Below are positions 35,364-45,252 of a DNA stretch of 64,000 nt, piece after piece. Origin of the DNA: Pontixanthobacter sp. CEM42 (GTDB taxonomy: Bacteria; Pseudomonadota; Alphaproteobacteria; Sphingomonadales; Sphingomonadaceae); NCBI RefSeq assembly GCF_017812015.1, contig NZ_JADQTN010000001.1, positions 1,342,501 through 1,406,500 on the forward strand. Reading direction: 5' to 3'. Position 1 is the first letter of the stretch; each line of letters opens with the position of its first letter. The notes under the pieces are model-generated. The model was not told where the DNA came from. It ran no database searches and was given only the letters and a program-made list of their open reading frames with translations. A program made the position numbers and the translations under genes.

Positions 35364-37307
35364 ATGAAAACTATCGGGTTGCTCGCAGCGGGGGTTGCTG
35401 CGGTTGGGTTTGCGCATAGTGTACTGGCGCAGGATGCAGGATCAGATGATGATCTGATCGAGATCGGCGGGGATCGCTCTGCTATATCGGAACAACCCGC
35501 ACCGGCTGAGGCGCAAACGGTTGCTGTTCCTGAACCGCTGCCGATTTCTCTGACACCGCAAAGTGATCCTGTTGGCCTCGCCCGGCTGCGCGCTCCGTTT
35601 GATTTGATTGCTGACGACGAGGCGCTTGAAAAACGCCTCAGCAAACAGGGGATCGTCCACCGGTTACGCGGGATCGATGTCCCGTTCCTGTTACAACCCC
35701 CTGGAGACGTCCAGCCGGACGGGCGCATTTGGCACAAGGGTAAAATGCCCAAGAAGACTTTGCTCGCACGGCTATCTACCCGGCCGCTGAGTGAGGTGGA
35801 GATTACTTTCACCGACAAAGATGAGCAGCAAATTGTGATGCGTTTGGCGGAGGCTGCTTGGCGCTCAACCAATGATCCCAAGCCCGCCTATGCGCAGACC
35901 GGGATAATCTATTGCTCCCGCTCGACCGAAAAAACCGAGGATGATGACGAAAATCCGGGTCTCGGCAGCTTCTGTTTGGTCGATGAAGACCGCAACGGCA
36001 CTTTCGACGCTTATATGGCGGGCGAAGGCGAGCGCAACGGCACTGTCCATGCACTGAACTTTGTCGGCCCGCCTTTGCCGCTGGCTACACCTGCGCAATA
36101 CCGCACAGTCGATGACTTCCAGCTCGGCCAGACTGCCGAGTGGCACACGTGCGGCAAGGATTGGGACAAGCCCTATTTCGTGCCGCATTTGGTCGAGGGG
36201 CAGATTGAGGGCGATGCGCCGTCAGAAATCTCCGCACGCCGTTGGGGTGTTTATTGCGATCGCGGCGAACCAACCGAGGCGTTCCTGCCGGTCGAGAAGA
36301 AAGCCATCACTGCCGACCTTGGCTCGCTGATATTCGAAATCGGATCGAAGAAACGCGGCGCGAAAGCAACCGTGCGCGGCTTGCTCAATCAGGATGTCAA
36401 ATACCGCGAGGAAAGCGGCAAGATCGTACCAACCAGCGTTGGCATGACGCCGATGCATGCGCGCATCTCAACCGCGCAGCATTTCGATATCAAACCGTTC
36501 CTGTTCGATGGCCGTGAAAACCGCGCCGAGGGCGTGTTCGGTAAGGACGAAGTGTTCCTGACTTTGGGTTTCCGCCACGGTTACACCGGCGTTGTGGAGT
36601 CCGATGTGGTCATCCGGACATTGCTATCAAAACGTACCGTCGAAGGCGGCGAGTATGTGTATGGCGTTCCGGCTGAGAAACGCTCGGTCGTATATGGCGG
36701 GTATGGCGGCACGACAATCTTGGGTCCGCCGGTCAAAAGGACGATGAACACCGCATTGGTATGGTGCCTTCCGACGCGCGAAGAGAAGCCGATTTATGAC
36801 CGCCGCAGTCGCAAACCGACCGGCAAAGTCGATATTGAATGGACCGCAACCTGCTTACCAGAAACCAGTGCGGGCAATCACACGGTTCTGAAAGACCAGT
36901 CCCCTGCCCTTGCGGTCAACAATATGCGGATGGAAGCGAGCATCAGCACCAATGATGGCCCGCCACCGGTAACGCAGACACAGAATGCCGATTTTGGCGC
37001 GCCTTTGTCCTTCCGTTATAAAGTGGACTCGGTCAGCAAGAACTTGATCACTTTGAAAGAGGAAGTGCTGCTGGGTGAAGAAGTTACTTCCACAAGCGAC
37101 GTATTGCTCGCGATTGTCGGAGAGGACAGCGCGCCGGTAACGGCGGCTGGCGGGCAGCTTTTGCTTAAGATCGTCGAAGACAAAGATGGCGATAATCCGA
37201 AGTTCGAGCTGCAAGAATTGCGCCCGCTCGAAGAAGGTGAAAGCGCCCGCGTGGTCGGAGTGGATATCCTGGCCATGCTACGGGCATTGCTGGCCAATGG
37301 GCGTTAA
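35364..37307 (+). CDS. Hypothetical large exported protein
   Basis: Not recognised. A 647-residue protein with a signal peptide (IGLLAAGVAAVGFAHSVLAQ, cut near residue 23) and a probably periplasmic or outer-membrane-exposed mature part without membrane helices. Visible features are several cysteine pairs (IIYCSRS, SFCLVDED, HTCGKDW, VYCDRGE), a short D-E-D-R-N-G-T-F-D segment that resembles a calcium-binding loop, and a glycine-rich YGGYGGTTILG (about 451–461). Second gene of the envelope cluster, 175 bp after the first lipoprotein. Confidence 0.7.
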   Translation: MKTIGLLAAGVAAVGFAHSVLAQDAGSDDDLIEIGGDRSAISEQPAPAEAQTVAVPEPLPISLTPQSDPVGLARLRAPFDLIADDEALEKRLSKQGIVHRLRGIDVPFLLQPPGDVQPDGRIWHKGKMPKKTLLARLSTRPLSEVEITFTDKDEQQIVMRLAEAAWRSTNDPKPAYAQTGIIYCSRSTEKTEDDDENPGLGSFCLVDEDRNGTFDAYMAGEGERNGTVHALNFVGPPLPLATPAQYRTVDDFQLGQTAEWHTCGKDWDKPYFVPHLVEGQIEGDAPSEISARRWGVYCDRGEPTEAFLPVEKKAITADLGSLIFEIGSKKRGAKATVRGLLNQDVKYREESGKIVPTSVGMTPMHARISTAQHFDIKPFLFDGRENRAEGVFGKDEVFLTLGFRHGYTGVVESDVVIRTLLSKRTVEGGEYVYGVPAEKRSVVYGGYGGTTILGPPVKRTMNTALVWCLPTREEKPIYDRRSRKPTGKVDIEWTATCLPETSAGNHTVLKDQSPALAVNNMRMEASISTNDGPPPVTQTQNADFGAPLSFRYKVDSVSKNLITLKEEVLLGEEVTSTSDVLLAIVGEDSAPVTAAGGQLLLKIVEDKDGDNPKFELQELRPLEEGESARVVGVDILAMLRALLANGR

Positions 37308-37430
37308 ATCGCTGGATAGAGGAACGGCGTAAAAATCGCATCGAGCGACCAATTCTAAGGGCAATTTGACTTCGTTGCTCTCCCACACCCATAGTGCCTG
37401 CGCAGAAGCGGCAAGTATGGGAGCAGTGCT

Positions 37431-38684
37431 GTGCGATTTTTTTCGATAGTTCTTTTGGCTTTGGCACTTGGTGGATGCGCGACGGTTAGCAGCGGCAATT
37501 TCCGCGACGGAAATATTCAGGGCATTCCATACAGCCTTGCACGCGGACAATTGCAGATATCCATTGTCGATGAAGGCGGCGCTCTGTCCGTCAGCCTTGC
37601 CGGCCCGGTCGTATCTGCCGATGTCGATGGGCAGATGATCGCCAAGATCAATCGCAGTGCGTTAGCCGACAACAACGTCACCATCACAGTCGATCCAAAA
37701 ACCAATCTTCTCACTAAAGTTGATGCGACTTCGACTGGCCGATTGGGGGATATCGCCAAGCAGGTAGCGAGAAGCTACGCCTTCCAAGGCGCAGGCGATC
37801 TGGAAGGGACGCCTGTGTTCAATCGGTTATTCAATCCTTTGGTTGACCCGATTGAGGACATCAATCTCGCAGCCAATGCGGCATTGCAGGCATATTTCGA
37901 CCGGCGCTGCGTCACCGGACTGAATCTGGCCACTTATTCGGCGGGCAGCGCCTTGGCGAATGCCGGCTATACTGAGAGTGACAGCAACACCGCGATGCTC
38001 CAGCGCTTGCTGAGATGTCGCGCGCTGGAAGAAGCCGGAGTGAAGGCCACCTCTCAAGGAGCGATCAACCTGATCCGGCTGGGTGTCGGAGGGCAATCGA
38101 GCGGAACGATTTCACTGTCATCTGACAACGCCACCGCCAGCCGCGCGCAATGCGCTCGCGGTATTTGCTTCCGGCCTTTCCGCCCGGTTGATGTGTCGTT
38201 GGGCCTCGGTGAGTATTATTCACAGAATGACGTCTTCCTGCTCCCCGACCCGACGAAGTTGGCTTATATCAATCTCGCTTCTGGTGTCTTCGCCGAGCAG
38301 AAATATGTGGTCGACTTCACTGACGGCATGATGACCTCGTTCCAGCAGGATTCGCAAAGCGAACTGCTCGGGCTCGTCAAAGTGCCAGCCGACGTTGCGG
38401 CGGAATTGATAAGGGCTCCGACCGAGGCTTTGGGCCTCAAGAAAACCGAACTGGAAGCCGAGAACCAATATCTGCAAACCGTTCGGACCAATGCTGATGA
38501 GCAGAACAAAACCGAAGAGGCCTGCAACGCCAATCCCGGCGCTTGTCCTGACCGTGCATTTAAGATCATTCGACTGAAACTCACCGACGAAGCCGAACAG
38601 GCGGGACCGCCGCCAGACAGCGATGGACCTGGCACGAATGTCACTCCGCCAGGCTCAGATGGTCCCAACATTTTCGGCGGCTAA
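37431..38684 (+). CDS. Hypothetical lipoprotein (2)
   Basis: Not recognised. A 417-residue lipoprotein; the GTG start is followed by FFSIVLLALALGGCATVSSG with lipobox LGGC (cysteine at about residue 15). The mature protein has an early beta-rich region, two cysteine pairs (RRCVTG, LRCRALEE; RAQCARGICFRPF) and a helical segment near 330–365 (LGLKKTELEAENQYLQ), then NPGACPDRAFKIIRL and a low-complexity tail (PPPDSDGPG, TPPGSDGPN). It sits 123 bp after the large exported protein and 42 bp before the protease gene, probably in one transcript with the latter. Confidence 0.7.
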   Translation: MRFFSIVLLALALGGCATVSSGNFRDGNIQGIPYSLARGQLQISIVDEGGALSVSLAGPVVSADVDGQMIAKINRSALADNNVTITVDPKTNLLTKVDATSTGRLGDIAKQVARSYAFQGAGDLEGTPVFNRLFNPLVDPIEDINLAANAALQAYFDRRCVTGLNLATYSAGSALANAGYTESDSNTAMLQRLLRCRALEEAGVKATSQGAINLIRLGVGGQSSGTISLSSDNATASRAQCARGICFRPFRPVDVSLGLGEYYSQNDVFLLPDPTKLAYINLASGVFAEQKYVVDFTDGMMTSFQQDSQSELLGLVKVPADVAAELIRAPTEALGLKKTELEAENQYLQTVRTNADEQNKTEEACNANPGACPDRAFKIIRLKLTDEAEQAGPPPDSDGPGTNVTPPGSDGPNIFGG

Positions 38685-38726
38685 AGGCGCGGGCGAGCAA
38701 AACAATCGCATTCGGAGGGAAAGCAA

Positions 38727-39425
38727 ATGGCAAACTGTCCCGACGGGCTAACCAGCGGTTTCGGCGTTCCTGACAGCCTCCGAAGTGCGTTATGTTCGAC
38801 CCGAAGCTACTTCGGCAAGGACCACAACGGATTTGGGGTCTATGTCGCCGGGAGCGGCTGTTTCATCGGAAACACCGGACGCCAAAGCGTTGTTATGACA
38901 GCAGCGCACAACCTCTATCACCCTGTGCTCAAACGCAAAGCGCGATGGGTCAATTTCCAGTTCGGCCGCGTGGGGCAGAACTTTATGGCGTCACGCACAT
39001 TGAGCAGCGGGAATGTTCCGATTGAATTTATTCGCGGCGTCAATGCGCTGCACGAATGGGATTTCGCGCTCGCACGGATACCGCTGCTGCGCAGTGATCG
39101 CTTCACGCCGCTTCCGATCGAGAAATCGACTGCAACGGGAGAGACCGGCAAGATCTTGGTCGGCTATCCCAATGAAGGCGCATGCAAAGGTCTGTTCAAA
39201 CCTTATCACACGGTGGTTTCGGTCACCCCCTCTTCACCGGCGAATTACTCTTACCGCAATCAGGAAACCTATCGCGGGATGAGCGGCGGGCCTCTTATCG
39301 GGAAGACTACTGACGGTGGGGAGTATGTGTCCTACGGTGTGCATACGCTGGGCCGCAGCAATATTCCGCACCGCGCCGTTCGCTTTTCCGAACCGGTTAT
39401 GAGGCGTATCCACGGCTGGCTTTAA
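38727..39425 (+). CDS. Trypsin-fold serine protease
   Basis: A 232-residue protein with the chymotrypsin/V8-like catalytic triad in order: histidine in VVMTAAHNLYHP (about residue 57), aspartate in HEWDFALARIPLL (about 112) and serine in YRGMSGGPLIGKT (about 190). There is no signal peptide or lipobox, which is odd because the three preceding genes encode exported proteins. Four cysteines are present. GGAGGGAAAGC precedes the ATG. Trypsin-fold proteins without signals occur in bacterial signalling and conflict systems; here the partner could be the upstream lipoprotein gene. Target unknown. Confidence 0.85.
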   Translation: MANCPDGLTSGFGVPDSLRSALCSTRSYFGKDHNGFGVYVAGSGCFIGNTGRQSVVMTAAHNLYHPVLKRKARWVNFQFGRVGQNFMASRTLSSGNVPIEFIRGVNALHEWDFALARIPLLRSDRFTPLPIEKSTATGETGKILVGYPNEGACKGLFKPYHTVVSVTPSSPANYSYRNQETYRGMSGGPLIGKTTDGGEYVSYGVHTLGRSNIPHRAVRFSEPVMRRIHGWL

Positions 39426-39609
39426 GCGAGCCGAACTGACCGCTACCATCGACCAACGGCATAGTGGGCTCGACCGATTGCGCGCTTACCCTTGCCAACG
39501 CAGGCAATCTGCGGTTCAAGCGTCTCCAGCTAAGAAAGCGATACGCCGCGCGGCGGGGATTTCCCTCGCGCAGCGCGCATGAACATAGATTCACCGGAGA
39601 CTGATCCAC

Positions 39610-41814
39610 ATGAAATTGAAATTCCTCACCGCCAGCGCGCTGGCGCTCTCGCTCGCTGTTACAGCCTGTAATATGCCCGCCGCAGACGAACCGCCGCGCG
39701 TCCTCGCTGAAGAAACAACTGCGCTGTTTGCTGACATTCCAGCAGGTACCGGTTACTTTGCAACCAACAGTGAACTGCCATTCCAGACACCTGATTTCAG
39801 CAAAATCAATGATGAGGATTACGAACCGGCTTTCATGGAGTCGATGGAAATCCACAAAGCCGAAATCGAGGCAATCAAGAACAACCCAGCTGAGGCGAAC
39901 TTCGACAATACGATCGTTGCGCTCGAAATCTCCGGCGAAATGCTCGGCCGCGTTGCCCGCGTGTTCTTCGCTCTGACCGGGTCGAATACCAATGACACGC
40001 TTGATGCGGTCAACGCGAAAGTATCACCGCTGCTTACTGCACATAGCGATGCGATCACGCTCGACCCTGATCTGTTTGCGCGCGTGAAAGCGGTTTACGA
40101 TGCCCGCGACGAACTCGACCTCAACACCGAAGACACCACGCTGCTCGAGCGGACTTATGACGACATGGTTCATGCCGGCGCGCTGCTGACCGAAGAGCAG
40201 AAGGAAGAGGTCAAAAAGATCAACACCCGCCTCTCCGAAACGACAACCAAATTCGGTGTTACAGTACGTGAGGCGACTGTCGATAATGCGCTAGTCGTAG
40301 ACACACGCGAGGAACTGGCCGGCCTGTCGGACAGCGACATCGAGAACGCGGCGAAAGCTGCATCCGAGCGCGGCCTTGCGGGCAAGTTCGTAATTCCGCT
40401 GCAAAACACCACGCAGCAGCCGCTTCTGCCGGAACTGGAAAACCGCGATGTGCGTGAAAAGCTGTTCAAGCTCAGCGTGAACCGTGCGGATCAAGGCGAC
40501 AGCAATGACACCCGCCTCCTTCTGGCCGAAATCGCCAGCCTGCGCGCGCAGAAAGCTGCTCTGTTCGGTGAACCTGATTGGGCGAGTTACACCATGTACG
40601 ACCGCATGGCGAAAACCCCCAAGACCGCTCTAGACTTTATGGAGCAGATGGTCGGCCCGCTCGCTGAAACACAGCGCCGTGAAGCCGGTCTGTTGAACGA
40701 GCAGATCAAGAAAGACGGCGGCGACTTCACCGTGCAGCCATGGGATTGGTACCGCTATGCCAACCAGGTTCGCAAAGAGAAATATGACCTCGATGAAAGT
40801 CTGGTCACGCCATATTTCCAGATCGATAGCGTGCTGGAGAATGGCGTATTCTACGCAGCAACCGAACTATACGGCATCACGTTCGAAAAGCGCGATGATC
40901 TGCCCGTCTATCACGAAGACGTGACCACCTATACCGTGTTTGACGCTGACGGATCAGAGCTGGGTCTGTTCTACTTCGATCCATACCAGCGCCCATCGAA
41001 GCGTGGCGGTGCTTGGATGAGTAACTTTGTCCAGCAGAGCCATATGTATGGCACCAAGCCGGTGATCTACAATGTACTCAACATTCCGAAAGCCGCCGAA
41101 GGCGAGCCACAATTGGTCAGCTTCGACAATGTGAACACGCTGTTCCACGAATTCGGCCACGCACTGCATGGCCTGTTCGCCGATCAGAACTATCGTTCGA
41201 TTGCTGGTACTGCGACAGCGCGCGACTTTGTCGAGTATCCGAGCCAAGTGAACGAGATGTGGGCGACCTATCCGTCGGTCCTGCAAAACTACGCCAAGCA
41301 CCACGAAACGGGTGAAACGATCCCGACCGAGCTGATCGAGAAAATCGAAGCAGCGGCGAAGTTCAACCAAGGCTATGACTTTGGTGAAGTCGTCGAGGCA
41401 GCATTGCTCGATATGAAGTGGCACGCATTGTCACCCGAAGAAGCAGCCGCGATCAACACGCCGGAAGCAGTGGACGAGTTCGAGCGCAAATCGCTTGAAG
41501 AACTGGGCCTCGAAATCGGTCTGGTTCCACCGCGCTATCGCAGCACGTACTTCAACCACATCTTCTCCAGCCCGGCAGGCTATAGCTCAGGCTACTACTC
41601 CTACCTCTGGACAGAGATGCTGGACCGCGACAGCCGTAAATGGTTCATGGATAATGGCGGCCTGACCCGCGAAAATGGTGACCATCAACGTCGTACAGTG
41701 CTCAGCCGAGGCGGCACGATGGACTATTTCGAAATGTTCGAGAATTTCGCCGGGCGTGAACCTGACGTGACGCCGATGCTCGAAGCGCGCGGCCTGACAG
41801 GCGACAGCGAGTAA
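39610..41814 (+). CDS. M3 family oligopeptidase lipoprotein (Dcp/oligopeptidase-A-like)
   Basis: A 734-residue zinc metallopeptidase of family M3. The zinc motif is LFHEFGHALHGLF (about residues 513–525) with the third ligand glutamate in YPSQVNEMW (about 545). The N-terminus is a lipoprotein signal (SALALSLAVTAC, lipobox VTAC, cysteine near residue 20), so it probably acts in the periplasm as a peptidyl-dipeptidase or oligopeptidase on short peptides. The C-terminal IFSSPAGYSSGYYSYLW is conserved in Dcp-like enzymes. A rho-independent terminator follows. Confidence 0.92.
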   Translation: MKLKFLTASALALSLAVTACNMPAADEPPRVLAEETTALFADIPAGTGYFATNSELPFQTPDFSKINDEDYEPAFMESMEIHKAEIEAIKNNPAEANFDNTIVALEISGEMLGRVARVFFALTGSNTNDTLDAVNAKVSPLLTAHSDAITLDPDLFARVKAVYDARDELDLNTEDTTLLERTYDDMVHAGALLTEEQKEEVKKINTRLSETTTKFGVTVREATVDNALVVDTREELAGLSDSDIENAAKAASERGLAGKFVIPLQNTTQQPLLPELENRDVREKLFKLSVNRADQGDSNDTRLLLAEIASLRAQKAALFGEPDWASYTMYDRMAKTPKTALDFMEQMVGPLAETQRREAGLLNEQIKKDGGDFTVQPWDWYRYANQVRKEKYDLDESLVTPYFQIDSVLENGVFYAATELYGITFEKRDDLPVYHEDVTTYTVFDADGSELGLFYFDPYQRPSKRGGAWMSNFVQQSHMYGTKPVIYNVLNIPKAAEGEPQLVSFDNVNTLFHEFGHALHGLFADQNYRSIAGTATARDFVEYPSQVNEMWATYPSVLQNYAKHHETGETIPTELIEKIEAAAKFNQGYDFGEVVEAALLDMKWHALSPEEAAAINTPEAVDEFERKSLEELGLEIGLVPPRYRSTYFNHIFSSPAGYSSGYYSYLWTEMLDRDSRKWFMDNGGLTRENGDHQRRTVLSRGGTMDYFEMFENFAGREPDVTPMLEARGLTGDSE

Positions 41815-41852
41815 GCCTGACGCCTTCGGGTTCTATCCGAAGTGGAAAATTG

Positions 41853-41886
41853 CAGCCGGTTACCTTTTAGGTAGCCGGCTGTTTTT
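41853..41886 (+). terminator. Rho-independent terminator after the M3 peptidase gene
   Basis: Stem AGCCGGTTACC / GGTAGCCGGCT (one bulge) with a short loop, followed by GTTTTTC. It overlaps the last codons of the convergent bestrophin-like gene. Confidence 0.75.
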
Positions 41887-42679
41887 CTATTGGACGGCCG
41901 CACCCGAGCAGCTCGACGAATTTCTCGGCATTGATGGCAACATCATCCGGGCCGATCTGGTCGAATGGATCCTCCAGATGCTGCTGGATATTGTCGAGAC
42001 CGGTTAGAATAACCGCGAACAGAACCGGCATGATGTAGGTCAGCACCGGTGCTTCATATTCGATCGCTTGATGCGCGAAATAGGGACCATAGATCACCGG
42101 CAGCAACACAATGAAGAAGTCACTGAACGCCCGCAATGTGCGCGGGGTGCGGTATTGGTAGATGTGCTTCACGCTTTCAAACGCGACGATCATTTTCGAG
42201 ATGTACTGGTTGCAGCGCGAACATTCTCCCGAGGCCAAGCCCTCTGCCCGCATGCGCTTCACAAATTCCGAAAGTTCGGAGAACGCAGCATACACTGCGC
42301 GCTCGTTGGCGGGCATGTCCTCACGCGCACCTTTGAACATATCGCGGCAACTATGGAGTAGATCAGCCAGAATACGCTCCAGGTGCTGGATCCGGTCATC
42401 ATCATGCTCAGGCAGCCAATCGCGTGCGGCAAAGTAGATTGCTCGGCCATGCGCCTTGATCGATCCGTAGTCATCCAGCGCACTCTCGCGGCGTTTGTAG
42501 GCATGACCAATCGAGAACACGATTGGGAAAATTACCGCAGTTGAAATGATCGTAAGCGGATAGTCCGCAATCAGATTGAGCTTGAGTGAAAGCCACGTCG
42601 CAAACACTGCCAGCACAGCCACAGCGAGCGAGTTCCAGCTGACGATCAGCCCGATACGTGTGAAACGATCAAAAATCAT
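41867..42679 (-). CDS. Bestrophin-like membrane protein
   Basis: A 270-residue membrane protein with two N-terminal hydrophobic segments (about 13–32, 37–57), a long soluble helical region, and a hairpin of two further helices (about 187–205 and 214–230). After the last helix comes LDNIQQHLEDPFDQIGPDDVAIN, resembling the ending of bestrophin-type proteins (L-E-D-P-F followed by D-D). Bestrophins are chloride-type anion or cation channels. Two cysteines in SGECSRCNQY could bind a metal. The family assignment is moderate because the N-terminal part is unlike textbook bestrophin. Confidence 0.6.
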   Translation of the reverse strand: MIFDRFTRIGLIVSWNSLAVAVLAVFATWLSLKLNLIADYPLTIISTAVIFPIVFSIGHAYKRRESALDDYGSIKAHGRAIYFAARDWLPEHDDDRIQHLERILADLLHSCRDMFKGAREDMPANERAVYAAFSELSEFVKRMRAEGLASGECSRCNQYISKMIVAFESVKHIYQYRTPRTLRAFSDFFIVLLPVIYGPYFAHQAIEYEAPVLTYIMPVLFAVILTGLDNIQQHLEDPFDQIGPDDVAINAEKFVELLGCGRPIEKQPAT

Positions 42680-42755
42680 AATGCCCCCGAATGTAGATTC
42701 AGCGGCAAATAGCCCGAAGGCTTTGAGACATGGTTAATTTTTGATTTCGCGAAAG

Positions 42756-43484
42756 TTAGCGGACCACCAGAGCCTTTGCACCGTCGTCATCTAGCCATTG
42801 GATGTCCACACCCCAGACATCAGCGATGTGACGTTCAGCAAGCGCCTCTGCTGGCATTCCATCAGCGATCAGGCGACCCTGATCAAGAACAAGCACGCGA
42901 TCCGCATGGTTCATTGCGAGTGATAGGTCATGCAGCACGATAACCACGCCGGTGCCGCTCTGCGCCTCGCGCTTCATATGTCCGATCAGTGCCAATTGAT
43001 GGGCAATGTCCAATGCTGCGAGTGGTTCATCGGCAAGTATCCAATCGGGTTCGCCAGCCAAGACCCGGGCCAGAAACGCACGGGCCTTCTCTCCACCTGA
43101 CAGCTGCGACATTGGCCGATTGGCGAGAGCCGTCAGATCAAGCGCCTCTAACGCCGCATCGATGGGTCCATCGGCTATATCTCCATGCGGCATTCGACCC
43201 AGGGCGACGACATTGCGCACTGCGACATCCCACGCGGCCTCGCCATTTTGCGGCAGGTAGCCAATCCGCTGCGCGCGCGCCTTTGCAGCGAGGTTCAAAA
43301 GTGTATCACCACCGAGCTGCACATTCCCGCTGTCCGGCACCAGCAATCCGGCAAGGATGGACAGCAGCGTGGACTTACCCGCTCCATTGGGACCGCAAAT
43401 AGCAGTGATCTGGCCAGACCGGAGAGCAGTCGAAACGCCGCTTAGTCGGCCTTCAAGCGATATCGCATGTGCAGAGAGTGTCAC
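42756..43484 (-). CDS. btuD: B12 ABC transporter ATP-binding protein, BtuD/FecE-like
   Basis: A 242-residue ABC ATPase: Walker A GPNGAGKSTLL (about 31–41), signature LSGGEKARAFLARVL (about 127), Walker B WILADEPLAALD (about 147–158) and the switch histidine in VIVLHDLS. It powers import of cobalamin through the FecCD-type permease encoded just upstream. I use the GTG at 43484, which forms a GTGA overlap with the permease stop, repeating the coupling seen earlier in the operon. It is the last gene of the riboswitch-controlled B12 operon. The B12 substrate is inferred from the riboswitch and operon. Confidence 0.9.
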   Translation of the reverse strand: MTLSAHAISLEGRLSGVSTALRSGQITAICGPNGAGKSTLLSILAGLLVPDSGNVQLGGDTLLNLAAKARAQRIGYLPQNGEAAWDVAVRNVVALGRMPHGDIADGPIDAALEALDLTALANRPMSQLSGGEKARAFLARVLAGEPDWILADEPLAALDIAHQLALIGHMKREAQSGTGVVIVLHDLSLAMNHADRVLVLDQGRLIADGMPAEALAERHIADVWGVDIQWLDDDGAKALVVR

Positions 43485-44446
43485 GATAGCCCCCCCGAAT
43501 AACCTCGGCGCATTTTCAGCAGCAACCACAGGAAGAATGGCGCACCGATCAGGCTCAGCGCGATACCCAGCCGCAGCTCAGTTACAGTTGGGAGTATGCG
43601 CACCACACTATCCGCGATCAGGACCAACAACGCCCCGGCCAATGCGCTTGGAATGATCAGCGACGATGGTCGGCGATCGGTCAGTGGACGCACCAGATGC
43701 GGCACGATCAGACCAACAAATCCAATAATTCCGGCGACGGCTACGCCGCTGCCAACGGTAAGGCCTACACCCGCAATCAACCACGCTTGCAAAACGCCGC
43801 TGCGCATACCGAGGGAACGCGCAGCGGCATCACCCAGGATCAAAGCATCAAGATCTTTGCGCGCCATCCAGAAGCACACGATCCCAATTAGGGTCATTGG
43901 TGTTGCAAGATATACCTCTCGCCATGAGCGGTCCGTCAACGCGCCCATCAGCCATGTGACAATCTCGCTCATCGCAAAGGCGTTTGGCGCGAAACTGATC
44001 GCAAGGCTCATTAAGGCTCCGGCGAGACTGGCGATCATCATCCCGGCCAGCGTGAACAGCGCAATGCCGCCGGTTCGGCCTGCGATAAGCGCTAGCAAAG
44101 CCATCGCGCCCGCTGCGCCAATCAGCGCAAATATCGGCAGCAACCACGCGCTCGCAGCATACCCAAACCAAAAGCTGGTCACTGCTCCGAGGGCTGCGCC
44201 GGGGGCAATCCCGAACAGTCCCGGATCGGCGAGCGGATTGCGCAAATAGCCCTGCATAGCGGCACCTGCGGCGCCAAGACCAGCTCCGACTATCATAGCC
44301 AAAAGAGCGCGTGGCAGGCGCAACTCAGCAAGGATCACCATGGCGTTGGGAGTATCGGCAAAGTCGAGCCAGACGCGGCCCGCGAACAGCGAGAGCGCGA
44401 ACGCCACAACGAGCCCTGCCAGCAATATCCATATCGCGCGGCTCAC
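43481..44446 (-). CDS. btuC: B12 ABC transporter permease, BtuC/FecCD family
   Basis: A 321-residue inner-membrane permease with about ten helices. Family motifs: LRLPRALLAMIVGAGLGAAG, MQGYLRNPLADPGLFGIAPG and, near the end, GFVGLIVPHLVRPLTD. Together with the BtuD-like ATPase it moves cobalamin from the periplasmic binding protein to the cytoplasm. I use the GTG at 44446 because it overlaps the binding-protein stop (GTGA) and has AAGGAG nine bases upstream; a longer frame is possible but adds a hydrophilic, unlikely N-terminus. Confidence 0.9.
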   Translation of the reverse strand: MSRAIWILLAGLVVAFALSLFAGRVWLDFADTPNAMVILAELRLPRALLAMIVGAGLGAAGAAMQGYLRNPLADPGLFGIAPGAALGAVTSFWFGYAASAWLLPIFALIGAAGAMALLALIAGRTGGIALFTLAGMMIASLAGALMSLAISFAPNAFAMSEIVTWLMGALTDRSWREVYLATPMTLIGIVCFWMARKDLDALILGDAAARSLGMRSGVLQAWLIAGVGLTVGSGVAVAGIIGFVGLIVPHLVRPLTDRRPSSLIIPSALAGALLVLIADSVVRILPTVTELRLGIALSLIGAPFFLWLLLKMRRGYSGGLS

Positions 44447-45252
44447 GACACTTCGCTCCTTATAGCCGCCAGCCGCTCGATCGCGGGAATGATCGTCGGG
44501 CCAGCACAATAAAGCAGTGAGGTATCAAAGGTCGCTCGATGTGTATCACTCTGATCGAGTGCAGGATGCTGCTGCGAACGTTCCTGACCGGCCAGTAACA
44601 GAACCTCCGGCGGATCAACCAGCATCTGCTCAAGCGACAAGTAGTCCGCCTGCCCCAACCCGCTTGCGGCACTGTGACTGACAAAGCCGGCATGACGCAT
44701 AAGATGACTCACAAGCGCACCCTCACCCGGAACAATGCCGGATGGTTGCCACAAAACCGCGCTTACGGTTTTTTCGTCTTTCGCTTCGGTTTGAGCAAGC
44801 GCTTCGGCAATCTGCGCAATCAGCGCTTCGCCGGCCGCGGGATTGCCCGCAAGCACCGCTAACTTGCGAATTTGATCGTCGCTATCTTCGACTGTCGATG
44901 CAATACTGAAGGTTTTGACCCGAATGCCGAGATCGGCAAAGGCGTGCCGCGTGGCCGGCGGAAGGAAACTGCCCGCCACTACCACATCAGGATCAAGCGC
45001 GAGCACTTCCTCCACTGTCCCGCCGGTGACCGCAAATTGGCGCGCCTGTTCCACATCCATCGACGACGATTTCGGATTGTGGCTGTAGTGCGAAATTGCC
45101 AGCAATTGCTGAGGCGACGCTACCTCAGCCAAGACCGCATCGGTGCACGGGTTGAGGCTGACAATGGTGGGCCGGTCCCCCTCCCCGCGAACGATATCCG
45201 GCTGCCCGCAGGCCGCCAGCAACACCGCTGCGAGAAGGGGGAAATAGCGCAT
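44443..45252 (-). CDS. btuF: B12 periplasmic binding protein, BtuF-like lipoprotein
   Basis: A 269-residue substrate-binding protein of the BtuF/FhuD type. It begins with a lipoprotein signal (FPLLAAVLLAACG, lipobox LAAC), followed by RPTIVSLNPCTDAVLAEV, the standard start of the TroA-like fold, and DPDVVVAGSFLPP. It would pick up cobalamin in the periplasm and hand it to the permease. The ATG at 45252 shares one base with the btuB stop (TGATG). Second gene of the operon. Confidence 0.88.
   Translation of the reverse strand: MRYFPLLAAVLLAACGQPDIVRGEGDRPTIVSLNPCTDAVLAEVASPQQLLAISHYSHNPKSSSMDVEQARQFAVTGGTVEEVLALDPDVVVAGSFLPPATRHAFADLGIRVKTFSIASTVEDSDDQIRKLAVLAGNPAAGEALIAQIAEALAQTEAKDEKTVSAVLWQPSGIVPGEGALVSHLMRHAGFVSHSAASGLGQADYLSLEQMLVDPPEVLLLAGQERSQQHPALDQSDTHRATFDTSLLYCAGPTIIPAIERLAAIRSEVS

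Noticed and set aside
41867-42679. Bestrophin-like gene as part of the B12 operon
   Set aside because: Same strand, but 76 bp downstream with its own leader, and no functional link; the operon overlaps stop at the ATPase gene.
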